Of a stretch of 64,000 nucleotides of DNA, positions 7,255 to 15,450 are shown piece by piece (within the stretch, counting starts at the first letter, position 1; every line of letters starts with the position of its first letter). The stretch lies in NCBI RefSeq assembly GCF_900110125.1, contig NZ_FOCN01000005.1, positions 62,001-126,000 on the forward strand. The letters run 5' to 3'. The notes below the pieces were generated by a model. The model saw only the letters and a program-made list of their open reading frames with translations, did not search any database and was not told the DNA's origin. The position numbers and the translations under genes are program-made. The DNA is from Cryobacterium luteum. GTDB taxonomy: Bacteria > Actinomycetota > Actinomycetes > Actinomycetales > Microbacteriaceae.

Positions 7255-9575
7255 GCGGCGACAAGAAAAAAGACAAGAAGAAGCACTCGAGCAAGCACCA
7301 GAAAGGTCAGGGAAAGAACATCGACGGCAAGAAGGGTCAGTCCCCGAAGACACACTCCACAAAGGCCACGAAGCACGCGGCCCCCACCGAACCGGCACCG
7401 ATTCCCGACCACATTCTCGAGGCCGTCGCCGCCGGCAGCTACTACAACCCGCACGAGATTCTCGGCCAGCACCTCGCCCACCAGGCCGGCGTCTCTGACC
7501 CACTCGTCACCATCCGCGCCCTTCGTCCGCTCGCCACCGAGGTGTTCGCCATTCTGGCCAGCGGCGCGCACGTGGAACTCGCCCACCTCGCGCACGGCAT
7601 CTGGCAGGGTGAAAGCACCCTCGGACTCACCGACTACACGATCGAGGCCCGCTACCAGGATGCCCCGCCCTGGATTTGCGATGACCCCTACCGGTTCATT
7701 CCGACGCTCGGCGAGCTGGACCTGCACCTGATCGGGGAAGGCCGCCACGAGCGTCTCTGGGACGTTTTGGGGGCCCACCACCGAGAGCACGGAGGCGTCA
7801 CGGCCGCCTCCACCGGTACCTCCTTCGCGGTCTGGGCGCCGCACGCCAGAGCCGCCCGCGTCATCGGCGATTTCAACGGCTGGAACGGCACCAACCACGC
7901 CATGCGCAACATGGGCAGCACCGGTGTCTGGGAGCTGTTCATTCCGGGCCTCGAACTCGGCACCAGGTACAAATTCCAGCTGCGCACGCAGTCCGGCGCC
8001 TGGGTCGAGAAAGCCGACCCGATCGCCCGGCTGGCCGAGGTTCCGCCGCTGACGGCGTCGGTCGTCACCGCATCGCACTACGAGTGGGCGGATGCCGCGT
8101 GGCTGGCCAACCGCGAAGCCAACGATCCGCACAATCAGGCAATGAGCGTATACGAGATGCACGTCGGCTCCTGGCGCCCCGGCCTCGGCTACCGCGACCT
8201 CGCCGATGAGCTCGTCGGCTATCTGCAGGAACTAAGCTTCACGCACGTGGAATTCATGCCCCTCGCGGAGCATCCGTTCGGTGGTTCCTGGGGCTACCAG
8301 GTGAGCGGCTACTACGCGCCGACCAGCCGATTCGGCTCCCCCGACGACCTGCGCTACCTGATCGATCGGCTGCACCAGGCCGGCATCGGCGTGATCATGG
8401 ACTGGGTGCCCGGCCACTTTCCCAAGGACGACTTCGCCCTGGCCCGCTTCGACGGCCAGGCCCTCTACGAGCACCCCGACCCGCGGCGGGGTGAGCAGAT
8501 GGACTGGGGCACGTACATCTTCGACTTCGGCCAGATGCAGGTGCGCAACTTCCTCGTCGCCAACGCGCTGTACTGGCTCGAAGAGTTCCACATCGACGCC
8601 CTGCGCGTCGATGCCGTCGCATCGATGCTCTACCTCGACTACTCGCGCGAAGACGGCCAGTGGGAGCCGAACAAGTACGGCGGCAACGAGAACCTCGAGG
8701 CGATCAGCCTGCTCCAGGAGATCACCGCGACGGCGTACAAGCGCAATCCCGGCACGATCATGATTGCCGAGGAATCCACCAACTGGGGCGGGGTGACAGC
8801 GCCGACCAGCGGCGGCGGACTCGGGTTCGGGTTCAAGTGGAACATGGGCTGGATGCACGACTCCCTCGAGTACATGCAGGTCGACCCCATGTACCGGTCG
8901 TACCACCACAATGACATCACGTTCTCGTTCATCTACGCCTTCAGCGAGAACTTTCTGCTGCCGATCAGCCACGACGAGGTCGTGCACGGCAAGGGCGCCC
9001 TCGTCTCGAAGATGCCGGGCGACTCCTGGCAGCAGCTCGCCAATGTGCGCGCCTACCTCGCCTTCATGTGGGCGCACCCCGGCAAGCAGCTTCTGTTCAT
9101 GGGCAGTGAGTTCGGGCAGCGCTCGGAGTGGAGCGAGGAACGCGGCCTGGATTGGTGGATGCTCGACCAGCCCGCCCACCGCGGCCTGTTCAACCTCGTC
9201 GGCCAGCTCAACCGCGTGTACCGCGACAACGCGAGCCTGTGGAGCCGCGACAACGACCCGGGCGGCTTCGAACTGCTCGATGGCGGAGCAGCGAGCCAGA
9301 ACGTCGTGTCATTTCTGCGCTGGGACAACCACGGCGTACCGGTGGCCTGCTTCTTCAACTTCGCCGGGCAGCCGCACACCGACTATCGGGTGGGTCTGCC
9401 GTTCGCCGGGCAGTGGGAGGAGATCCTCAACACGGATGCCAGCGATTTCGGTGGCTCCGGCGTGGGAAACCAGGGAGCCGCCCAGGCCTACAACGAGCCC
9501 TGGGCGGGCCGGCCGGCATCCGCTACCCTGACCCTGCCACCTCTGGCTGGTCTCTGGTTGCGCCTGCGCCGCTAA
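7251..9575 (+). CDS. glgB: 1,4-alpha-glucan branching enzyme GlgB
   Basis: GH13_9 branching enzyme that introduces alpha-1,6 branches into the linear glucan made by GlgE. 774 residues, with a Lys-rich, disordered-looking N-terminal tail (about residues 1-45, KKKDKKK and repeated GK/KG) before the usual N domain (YNPHEILGQHL) and CBM48 (SFAVWAPHARAARVIGDFNGW). Catalytic triad: D454 (ALRVDAVASML), E507 (IAEEST) and D575 (PISHDEVVHGKG). Region I is DWVPGHFPKDD, close to the usual DWVPAHFP. The start ATG overlaps the glgE stop codon. The basic tail is unusual and could bind RNA, DNA or an acidic partner; this is speculation. Confidence 0.96.
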   Translation: MSGDKKKDKKKHSSKHQKGQGKNIDGKKGQSPKTHSTKATKHAAPTEPAPIPDHILEAVAAGSYYNPHEILGQHLAHQAGVSDPLVTIRALRPLATEVFAILASGAHVELAHLAHGIWQGESTLGLTDYTIEARYQDAPPWICDDPYRFIPTLGELDLHLIGEGRHERLWDVLGAHHREHGGVTAASTGTSFAVWAPHARAARVIGDFNGWNGTNHAMRNMGSTGVWELFIPGLELGTRYKFQLRTQSGAWVEKADPIARLAEVPPLTASVVTASHYEWADAAWLANREANDPHNQAMSVYEMHVGSWRPGLGYRDLADELVGYLQELSFTHVEFMPLAEHPFGGSWGYQVSGYYAPTSRFGSPDDLRYLIDRLHQAGIGVIMDWVPGHFPKDDFALARFDGQALYEHPDPRRGEQMDWGTYIFDFGQMQVRNFLVANALYWLEEFHIDALRVDAVASMLYLDYSREDGQWEPNKYGGNENLEAISLLQEITATAYKRNPGTIMIAEESTNWGGVTAPTSGGGLGFGFKWNMGWMHDSLEYMQVDPMYRSYHHNDITFSFIYAFSENFLLPISHDEVVHGKGALVSKMPGDSWQQLANVRAYLAFMWAHPGKQLLFMGSEFGQRSEWSEERGLDWWMLDQPAHRGLFNLVGQLNRVYRDNASLWSRDNDPGGFELLDGGAASQNVVSFLRWDNHGVPVACFFNFAGQPHTDYRVGLPFAGQWEEILNTDASDFGGSGVGNQGAAQAYNEPWAGRPASATLTLPPLAGLWLRLRR

Positions 9576-9589
9576 GTCATTCTGCGGCA

Positions 9590-9636
9590 GCGCAGGAAGT
9601 GCCCGTTTGACTGAGTTAAACGGGCACTTCCTGCGC
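9590..9636. terminator. 19-bp perfect hairpin after glgB
   Basis: Arms 9590-9608 and 9618-9636 are exact reverse complements (core GGAAGTGCCCGTTT and AAACGGGCACTTCC), with a 9-base loop. It lies between the convergent ends of glgB (9575) and the thioredoxin-like gene (9654), the position of a shared terminator. The stem is much longer than needed and there is no T run after it. Confidence 0.6.
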
Positions 9637-9653
9637 TCCGGGGAACGACGAGA

Positions 9654-10658
9654 TCAGTAGAGCAGGGCGGCCAGGCGGGACCGGGTGGGGGCGACCCGGG
9701 GGTCGTCGGTGCCGATGACCTCGAACAGTTCCAGGATGCGCTCGCGGATCGTGTTGCGACCCGGCGCCGGCTGGGCCGGGAACAGGGTCAGCAGCCGATC
9801 GAAAGCGTCCTCGATGTGACCGCCAGAGAGGTCAAGGTCGGCGACCAGCAGTTGCGCGTCGAGATCGTCGGGAGCGGATGCCGCCCCATTGCGGATCTGG
9901 TCGATGGTCTTGCCCTGCAGCCGGGCAAGCAGGCTGACCTGGGCCAGTCCGGCCACGGCCATGGAGTCGTTCGGGTTTTGGGCCAGGGCCGTGCGGTATT
10001 CGCTCTGGGCGGTGGCGTAGTCGCCGGCCTCGATGGCCGCGTAGGCCTCCAGGTGGTGCGGCGGCAGCGGCTCGTCGACCACGGCGGCCGGCTCGGCGTC
10101 GGCGGCCACTCCGGCGGCCTCGGCTGTACCGGTCACGCCCTGCTGGGCGGCGAGCTCGAGCACCCGACCGAGCACATCGGCGATCTGTTCCTCAGCGAGC
10201 GGGCCGGTGAAGAGCTGCACCGGCTGACCGGTGATGACGGCGGCGACCGTTGGTACGGACTGGGCCTGGAAGGCCTGCGCGAGCTGAGGGTTCGCGTCAA
10301 TGTCAACGCGCGCCAACACGAACTGGCCGGCGAGGCCGGTGATGAGCTGCTCCAGCACCGCCATGAGCGTGGTGGAGGGCTCGCTCCACGATGCCCAGAG
10401 TCCGACGATGACGGGAACACGGGAGGAGAGTTCGAGCAGGTCGCCGAAGTTTGCGTCGGTGCCGTCCAGAACAAGGCTCGGAACTGTGACGGGCGCGGTG
10501 GGCGCTGCCGGCTCGCCGACGGGGGCGCCCGAGACGGGTGCGCCGACGGGCGCTCCGTTCCTGGCGGTCGGCGGGGTACCGGCCGGGGCGCGGTTCACGA
10601 GGGAGGAGAGGTCGACCGCTCCGCGCAGGTTCGATCCGGAAGGGGGCATGTTGGTCAT
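9654..10658 (-). CDS. Thioredoxin-fold/TPR co-chaperone-like protein (YbbN/CnoX type)
   Basis: 334 residues: a Pro/Ala/Gly-rich N-terminal tail (about 1-60), a thioredoxin fold (about 62-175) and C-terminal tetratricopeptide-like helices (about 195-334: EAYAAIEAGDYATAQSEYRTALAQNPND and following). In the family the protein acts as a cytoplasmic chaperone or holdase feeding client proteins to folding machines. The active-site position reads W88-A-S-W-S92-E-P-S95: both cysteines of the usual CxxC are serine, so disulfide exchange is impossible. The ATG at 10658 is preceded by GGAG at a good distance and overlaps the stop of the gene upstream by four bases, so it is translated with the 614-residue membrane protein. 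Confidence 0.85.
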   Translation of the reverse strand: MTNMPPSGSNLRGAVDLSSLVNRAPAGTPPTARNGAPVGAPVSGAPVGEPAAPTAPVTVPSLVLDGTDANFGDLLELSSRVPVIVGLWASWSEPSTTLMAVLEQLITGLAGQFVLARVDIDANPQLAQAFQAQSVPTVAAVITGQPVQLFTGPLAEEQIADVLGRVLELAAQQGVTGTAEAAGVAADAEPAAVVDEPLPPHHLEAYAAIEAGDYATAQSEYRTALAQNPNDSMAVAGLAQVSLLARLQGKTIDQIRNGAASAPDDLDAQLLVADLDLSGGHIEDAFDRLLTLFPAQPAPGRNTIRERILELFEVIGTDDPRVAPTRSRLAALLY

Positions 10659-12499
10659 GGAAGCTCCGCCGATGTGATGAGGCCCTGAGCGAAGCCCAGA
10701 AGCATGATTTTTTCGCTTGAACCGGCTGTGGGCACGTAGAACAGCAGCTGGTCGCGGTAGGTGTTTTGAAAGCCCTTGGTCGTTGTGGTAATGCCGGACA
10801 GCGCCTTGGCGGCGAGGGCATCGCCCGCCGGGCCCACCGTGGCACCTTCCTGAACGGGCTTGACCGTTTCGGTCTCCGTCATGCTGACGGCCACGATGCT
10901 GCCGGAGTCGTTGGTGGCCAGGGCCACGGCCTCGTCGCTGCCGGCGGCGGCGGCGAATTCGATCGACGCGGTCGACGGCAAAGCGGCGACCTTGGCGGCG
11001 TTGAGATCAGCAACCTGAATTCGGAAGTTGTCGCCGTCGCTCTCGAACAGGCCGTACGAGGGGCTAGCTTCACCCTGCAGCAGGATTTCGGCGTAGGCGG
11101 CTGCCAGCCCATCCGGCGGCAGCAGCAGCAGCTTGTTGTCCGGGGCGATGGCCGGGGCGCCGACAACGGCCGGGGCCACTTCCGGAACGTGTGCCGACTG
11201 CTCGAGGGCGAACAGGTAGTCCACCTGGTAGTTGCTGCGGGGCGATTCCTGCTTGAGCATGACCGCCATGGTCGGAATGCTGGGATCGTTTTCGTCCTGG
11301 ATAACGGTCATGACCACCCGAGGCCAGGAATTGGTCTGCTGGGGCAGGGTGAAGGTGATGGGGGCACCGGGCAGGGCGACGAGCGGGGCGACCGCCGGAT
11401 CGACGGCACGGATCTTGTAGTTGGCGAGGCGCTGTTCCAGGGCGGGCCCGGTGAATCGCGTGGCCAGGGTATCCGCGTTGAGGCTCGTATCGGCGTCCGC
11501 AGTGAGCAGTGAGATCTCGCTCATGATGGCCTCCAGCTGGGAGACAGTCACGGCGGGCGGCGGCAGCTCGGCGGCCGCTTCGACCGAATCGGTGGATTGG
11601 GGCGTCGGTGTGGGAGTGGCGGTAGCGGTGCCGGCCGGGCTGAAATCGGGCCACAGGTCCGCTGAACAGCCGCTCAGGGCCAGACCGGAAACCAGCACCA
11701 TGGGAATAATGGCCACCCGACGGGTGATTCCCCGCCGTGACGCGGTGATCTGACTGGCCTTGATCGCCTTCGGACGGGGGGCACGGGGCAATCGTGGCAT
11801 GCGCGGGCCGCGCGGAACGTTGCGACGCGGCCGACGCGAGCGACGCAGGTGCAGCAGGGCCAGCAGGTACAGCACGAGGCCGGCCAGCAACAGCAGGGCA
11901 CCGCCGGCGAGAAGCGGGCCGGCCCACGGGGTGGAATTGTCCGAAGCCCACGACAGACGGATGTTCGCCGGCGCCGGTGCGACGCCGTCCGAGGCGATGA
12001 TCACCGAGATGTCCTGCGGCAGGGTCAGCGTGGTCGTCAGGGTTCGAGTGCCGCTGTATTCCTCGAGCCAGAGGTCGGAGCCGGCCGGGTTCACGATCGC
12101 GGCGGTTTCCTCCGTTGGGACGGCATCCGCTGCCGCAGCATCGTCAGCCGGTGTGTCCTCATCATCGGGAACGACAGCCTCGGTGGTGGTGGAGGTCAGT
12201 TCACCGGTCTCGTCGTTGAAACCGACGGTGCTGTACGCATCCGTGCCGATCCAGGCGGCCACGTCGTCGGAACGCCCGTAGGCGAGGAAGATTGTGCCGT
12301 CACCGCGCACGTTGATGGTCTGACTGCCCGACGAGGCTGCGAGTGCGCTCGGATCGATCACGGTATAGGTCGTGTCGCCGGTCACGGTGGTACTCAGGGA
12401 GGTGAAGGCGGGCTCGAGCAGGATCGTTCGCTGAGCGATGCCGAGAACGATCATCACTGCTGCAAGAACGAAGGCCACGATGGCAAGAACAAAACGCAC
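10655..12499 (-). CDS. Membrane protein fused to a lipoprotein-like domain, function unknown
   Basis: 614 residues from a GTG start with AAGGG about eight bases upstream. Order of parts: hydrophobic N-terminal helix (2-24), extracytoplasmic Thr/Ser/Asp-rich domain (25-192), second membrane helix (193-217), a strongly basic Pro/Arg linker (218-262), then RVAIIPMVLVSGLALSGCSA, which looks exactly like a lipoprotein signal peptide with a lipobox LSGC at C278. After that comes a Thr/Pro-rich spacer and a folded domain of about 310 residues. The second half alone would be read as an ordinary secreted lipoprotein. I do not recognise the family. It is the first gene of a two-gene operon with the thioredoxin/TPR protein, which suggests a role in envelope protein folding, but that is only context. 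Confidence 0.75.
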   Translation of the reverse strand: MRFVLAIVAFVLAAVMIVLGIAQRTILLEPAFTSLSTTVTGDTTYTVIDPSALAASSGSQTINVRGDGTIFLAYGRSDDVAAWIGTDAYSTVGFNDETGELTSTTTEAVVPDDEDTPADDAAAADAVPTEETAAIVNPAGSDLWLEEYSGTRTLTTTLTLPQDISVIIASDGVAPAPANIRLSWASDNSTPWAGPLLAGGALLLLAGLVLYLLALLHLRRSRRPRRNVPRGPRMPRLPRAPRPKAIKASQITASRRGITRRVAIIPMVLVSGLALSGCSADLWPDFSPAGTATATPTPTPQSTDSVEAAAELPPPAVTVSQLEAIMSEISLLTADADTSLNADTLATRFTGPALEQRLANYKIRAVDPAVAPLVALPGAPITFTLPQQTNSWPRVVMTVIQDENDPSIPTMAVMLKQESPRSNYQVDYLFALEQSAHVPEVAPAVVGAPAIAPDNKLLLLPPDGLAAAYAEILLQGEASPSYGLFESDGDNFRIQVADLNAAKVAALPSTASIEFAAAAGSDEAVALATNDSGSIVAVSMTETETVKPVQEGATVGPAGDALAAKALSGITTTTKGFQNTYRDQLLFYVPTAGSSEKIMLLGFAQGLITSAELP

Positions 12500-12753
12500 G
12501 TATCACCCTTCAGCATTTCCGCTGGTTGGTACTGTCTGGTCGGGACTGGTCTGTCACTCCGGCTGATTCACGCACCTGAAGCTCGTCAGACACGGACCTT
12601 CTACGTTACTGCGTTCTGCTGAGAGGTGCCTAATAGCGGGCGGGAGCGCCTCGAATGGCGGGCGCGTACGTGGCGGGACGGAACCCACTAAAATTGAGCT
12701 GTCCCGTCATGCATGATCCATCGAGGGCCGGGGCCCATTTGTAAGGAGCACAC
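12500..12753. other. Divergent intergenic region
   Basis: 254 bp between two divergent starts (12499 minus, 12754 plus). It must hold promoters for both. I see no convincing -35/-10 pair, no palindrome of note and no small ORF; a few short CTGGT direct repeats occur near 12530-12560. Confidence 0.5.
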
Positions 12754-14361
12754 GTGTCTGACGACGAAGCTGAATTCACCCAGGTATTTCGCGGCTACGA
12801 CAAGGATGAGGTCGCCAAGGCCATCCAGTCGCTGCGCCGCGAACTGATCCAGGCGAACACCCAGAACGCGGAAGCCGGCCGTGAGGTCAAACGCCTCGCC
12901 GGTCGTATCGACGATCTCAACGCCGAGATCGAAGAGGTCGGGAGCCCCACGTTCTCCGGTCTCGGTACCAAGCTGGAGAACACCCTGCGCGTCGCGGAGG
13001 AACAGTCCACCCGCGTGATCGCCCAGGCCGATATCGACGCTGAGAAGCTGCGCGCCGCGACCAACGACGAGGTGCACCTGCTGCGCCAGAACGCAGTGGA
13101 GCAGGCCGAACGCACCCTGTCCGATGCCGCCGTCAAAGCCCGTCGGGTGCTCGATGACGCACGCGTCGAAGCGGATGACATGCGCGCCCGCGCCCAGGAC
13201 GAGCAGGCCCAGATCACTCAGGATGCCACTCGCGATGCCTCACTGATTCGCGGTGCTGTCGCCACCGAGGCGGCCGAAGCGCGGGCCACGGTGAAACGCG
13301 AGGTGGCGGCCGTCCGCTCTGAGGCAGATCGGGAAGCAGCTGAAGTGCGCGTCGTCGCCCAGCGGGAAGCCACCGAAGCCCGCGAAATCGCGGCCGGACT
13401 GACCCACGAGACCGAACTCACCCGCGCCGAAGTGGCTCTGGAACTCGATCAGCAACGCGCCGACCTGCAACGCGAAACCGACCAGGCCCGCGTCGATCTC
13501 GCGGCCGAAACGGAGCAAGCCCGGGTCGACCTGGCGCGGGAGACCGGCGAGGCCCGGATGGCCGGCGCCCACGAGGCCGACCAGGCCCGCACCCTGCTCG
13601 CCGCTGAGGTGGAGCAGGGTCGCATCGACTTGGCCCGCGAAGTCGAACAGGCCCACGCGGTGACCGAGGTGGAACGGGAACAGGCACAGACCGACCTCGT
13701 CCGGGAGCTCGATCGTAAGCGTGCCGGACTGGCCCGCGAGATCGAACAGGCCCGTGCCGCACTCGCCGCCGAGGTGGAGCAGGCCGGTGCCGACCTCGAC
13801 CGCGAGAATCAGCAGGCTCGCATCGACGCCGAGGCCGAGGCCGAGCAGGCCCGCATCGACCTGGAGAACCAGCTCACCGCCACCCGCCGCAAGGGCGAGC
13901 ACGAAGCCAGCCGCCTGGCCCGAGAAATCGACCAGACCCGCGCCGATTTTGATGTCGAGCTCAAGGCCCGCCGGGACGAGGCCGAGCAGGAGCACCTGTC
14001 CCGTCATCAGGAGGCCGTGGCCCAGACGCAGAAATTCCAAGCGGATGCCGCCAAACAGCTCACCGAGACCACCGACCGCACCCTTGAGCTGCGCGTTCTC
14101 AACGCACAGCTCGACGCCGGCGCCCGCGAGGAGGCCAAGGCCAACAAGGACCTCGCCGAGGAGAGTGCCGAGCGCATTCTCAGTGACGCTCACGCCACGG
14201 CCACCGCCCTCGTCACGGACGCCACGACACGTTCACGCACCCTCGTCGCCGACGCCGAAGATCGGTTGTCGCAGATTAGGATTGAGCGCGACGCCGTGGC
14301 CGGGTACTTTGAGAGCCTGCGCAGCGTTTTGACCCAGGCAGAACGGGTCGCAGCCGAGTAA
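12754..14361 (+). CDS. Long hendecad coiled-coil protein, DivIVA/Scy-like
   Basis: 535 residues, almost entirely coiled coil. GTG start with AAGGAG five bases upstream. The N terminus FTQVFRGYDKDEVAKAIQSLRREL resembles the short membrane-binding segment of DivIVA family proteins (F..v.RGYd.deV). Residues about 220-373 are fourteen uninterrupted 11-residue repeats of the type xEQARxDLAxE, flanked by less regular coiled coil. Long hendecad proteins such as Scy and FilP in Streptomyces form cytoskeletal scaffolds for polar growth; a similar structural role is likely here but is inferred. The next gene, an AI-2E/PerM family membrane protein, starts 23 bases downstream and is probably cotranscribed. 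No enzymatic domain is visible. Confidence 0.8.
   Translation: MSDDEAEFTQVFRGYDKDEVAKAIQSLRRELIQANTQNAEAGREVKRLAGRIDDLNAEIEEVGSPTFSGLGTKLENTLRVAEEQSTRVIAQADIDAEKLRAATNDEVHLLRQNAVEQAERTLSDAAVKARRVLDDARVEADDMRARAQDEQAQITQDATRDASLIRGAVATEAAEARATVKREVAAVRSEADREAAEVRVVAQREATEAREIAAGLTHETELTRAEVALELDQQRADLQRETDQARVDLAAETEQARVDLARETGEARMAGAHEADQARTLLAAEVEQGRIDLAREVEQAHAVTEVEREQAQTDLVRELDRKRAGLAREIEQARAALAAEVEQAGADLDRENQQARIDAEAEAEQARIDLENQLTATRRKGEHEASRLAREIDQTRADFDVELKARRDEAEQEHLSRHQEAVAQTQKFQADAAKQLTETTDRTLELRVLNAQLDAGAREEAKANKDLAEESAERILSDAHATATALVTDATTRSRTLVADAEDRLSQIRIERDAVAGYFESLRSVLTQAERVAAE
13411..13872 (+). repeat. Fourteen tandem 33-bp units coding hendecads
   Basis: Exactly 462 bp = 14 x 33. 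The units translate as 11-mers such as TEQARVDLARE, VEQGRIDLARE, IEQARAALAAE and AEQARIDLENQ. Positions 2-5 (E/D-Q-A-R), 8 (L) and 11 (E) are most conserved. DNA identity between units is only partial, so the array is old rather than a recent slippage product. After the array a 7-residue step breaks the register before IDQTRADFDVE resumes it. Confidence 0.85.
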
Positions 14362-14384
14362 TTCCCTACTCCTGGAGACTCCAC

Positions 14385-15434
14385 GTGAAAATTCAGAACG
14401 CCTTCCGGTTCGGACTCGTCGGGACCCTGGGGGTGGGGCTGGGGCTGCTGATCATCACCTCGGTGATCACCCTGCAGACGATCATCATCTATGTCGGGGC
14501 CGCGCTGTTCATCGCGCTCGGCCTCGACCCGGCGGTGTCCTGGCTGGAGAAGAAGAAGTTCCCTCGCTGGGCCGCCATTCTCACCGTGGTCGCCGCCGTG
14601 CTCGGGGTGCTGACGGCAGTGATCTTCGCGATCGTTCCGATCATCGTCGACCAGGTGTCCAAGCTGTCCAAGCTCATTCCGGAGCTGGTCAAGGCCGTGA
14701 ACAGCTCAACCTTTCTGAGCGATCTGCAGAAGCAGTTCCCCGGCCTCAATATTGGCGAGATCTCCAAGACGATCACCGATTTTCTCGGCGGCAACCTGAC
14801 CAACATCACCGCCACGGTTGTGCAGTCGGGGCTCGCCTTCGTCAACGGCCTGTTCGGCGGCCTCATCATCCTCATTCTCACGCTCTACTTCACGGCCTCG
14901 CTGAACAGCATGAAGCGGGCCACCTACCAGCTGGTTCCGGCGTCCAAGCGGGAACGCTTCACCGACATCAGTGAACAGATCACCACGGCCGTCGGTCGCT
15001 ACATCGTGGGGCAGGCCGCCCTGGCCTCGGTCAACGGCGTGCTCAGCTTCATCTTCCTGTCGATCATCGGAGCGCCGTTTCCGGCGCTGCTCGCGTTCAT
15101 CGCCTTCCTGCTGTCGCTGATCCCGCTCGTCGGTACCATTTCGGGTTCTGTCATCATCGTGCTGACCTGTTTGATTCCCGAGATCGGCAGTTCACCGCAG
15201 ACGGCTCTGGCCGCGGGCATCTACTACCTCATCTACATGCAGGTCGAGGCGTACGTGCTCAGCCCGAACATCATGAACCGAGCCGTGTCGGTGCCGGGCG
15301 CGGTCGTCGTGATCGCAGCCCTGGCCGGCGGCAGCCTGCTCGGCATTCTCGGCGCGCTGATTGCCATCCCGGTGGCCGCCTCGGTCATCATGATTGTCAA
15401 ACAGGTCGTCATCCCCCGCCAGAACGAACTCTAA
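14385..15434 (+). CDS. AI-2E family transporter (PerM/YdiK type)
   Basis: 349-residue integral membrane protein of the PF01594 family. GTG start at 14385 with GGAG eight bases upstream. Two hydrophobic hairpins open the protein (about 8-50 and 60-90), then a soluble-looking region (VSKLSKLIPELVKAVNSSTFLSDLQKQ), then about five more membrane helices ending in GALIAIPVAASVIMIVKQVV. The C-terminal P..A..G.....L.G..GALIAIP pattern is the family signature. Members export varied small molecules or cations; substrate here is unknown. It follows the coiled-coil gene closely. Confidence 0.88.
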   Translation: MKIQNAFRFGLVGTLGVGLGLLIITSVITLQTIIIYVGAALFIALGLDPAVSWLEKKKFPRWAAILTVVAAVLGVLTAVIFAIVPIIVDQVSKLSKLIPELVKAVNSSTFLSDLQKQFPGLNIGEISKTITDFLGGNLTNITATVVQSGLAFVNGLFGGLIILILTLYFTASLNSMKRATYQLVPASKRERFTDISEQITTAVGRYIVGQAALASVNGVLSFIFLSIIGAPFPALLAFIAFLLSLIPLVGTISGSVIIVLTCLIPEIGSSPQTALAAGIYYLIYMQVEAYVLSPNIMNRAVSVPGAVVVIAALAGGSLLGILGALIAIPVAASVIMIVKQVVIPRQNEL

Positions 15435-15450
15435 GCTCCGGCGCGCTGGT

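Noticed and set aside
11666-11668. Frameshift or split gene at the internal lipobox
   Set aside because: The frame is continuous with even codon use on both sides and I see no start codon with a ribosome site just before the signal, so I treat it as a true fusion.
9654-12499. Horizontal acquisition of the unknown membrane-protein operon
   Set aside because: Base composition and codon use look like those of the neighbours by eye, and there is no repeat, integrase or tRNA at its edges.
13411-13872. CRISPR or minisatellite reading of the 33-bp repeats
   Set aside because: Units are contiguous, in frame and differ in DNA sequence while keeping the protein pattern, so this is a coding repeat.
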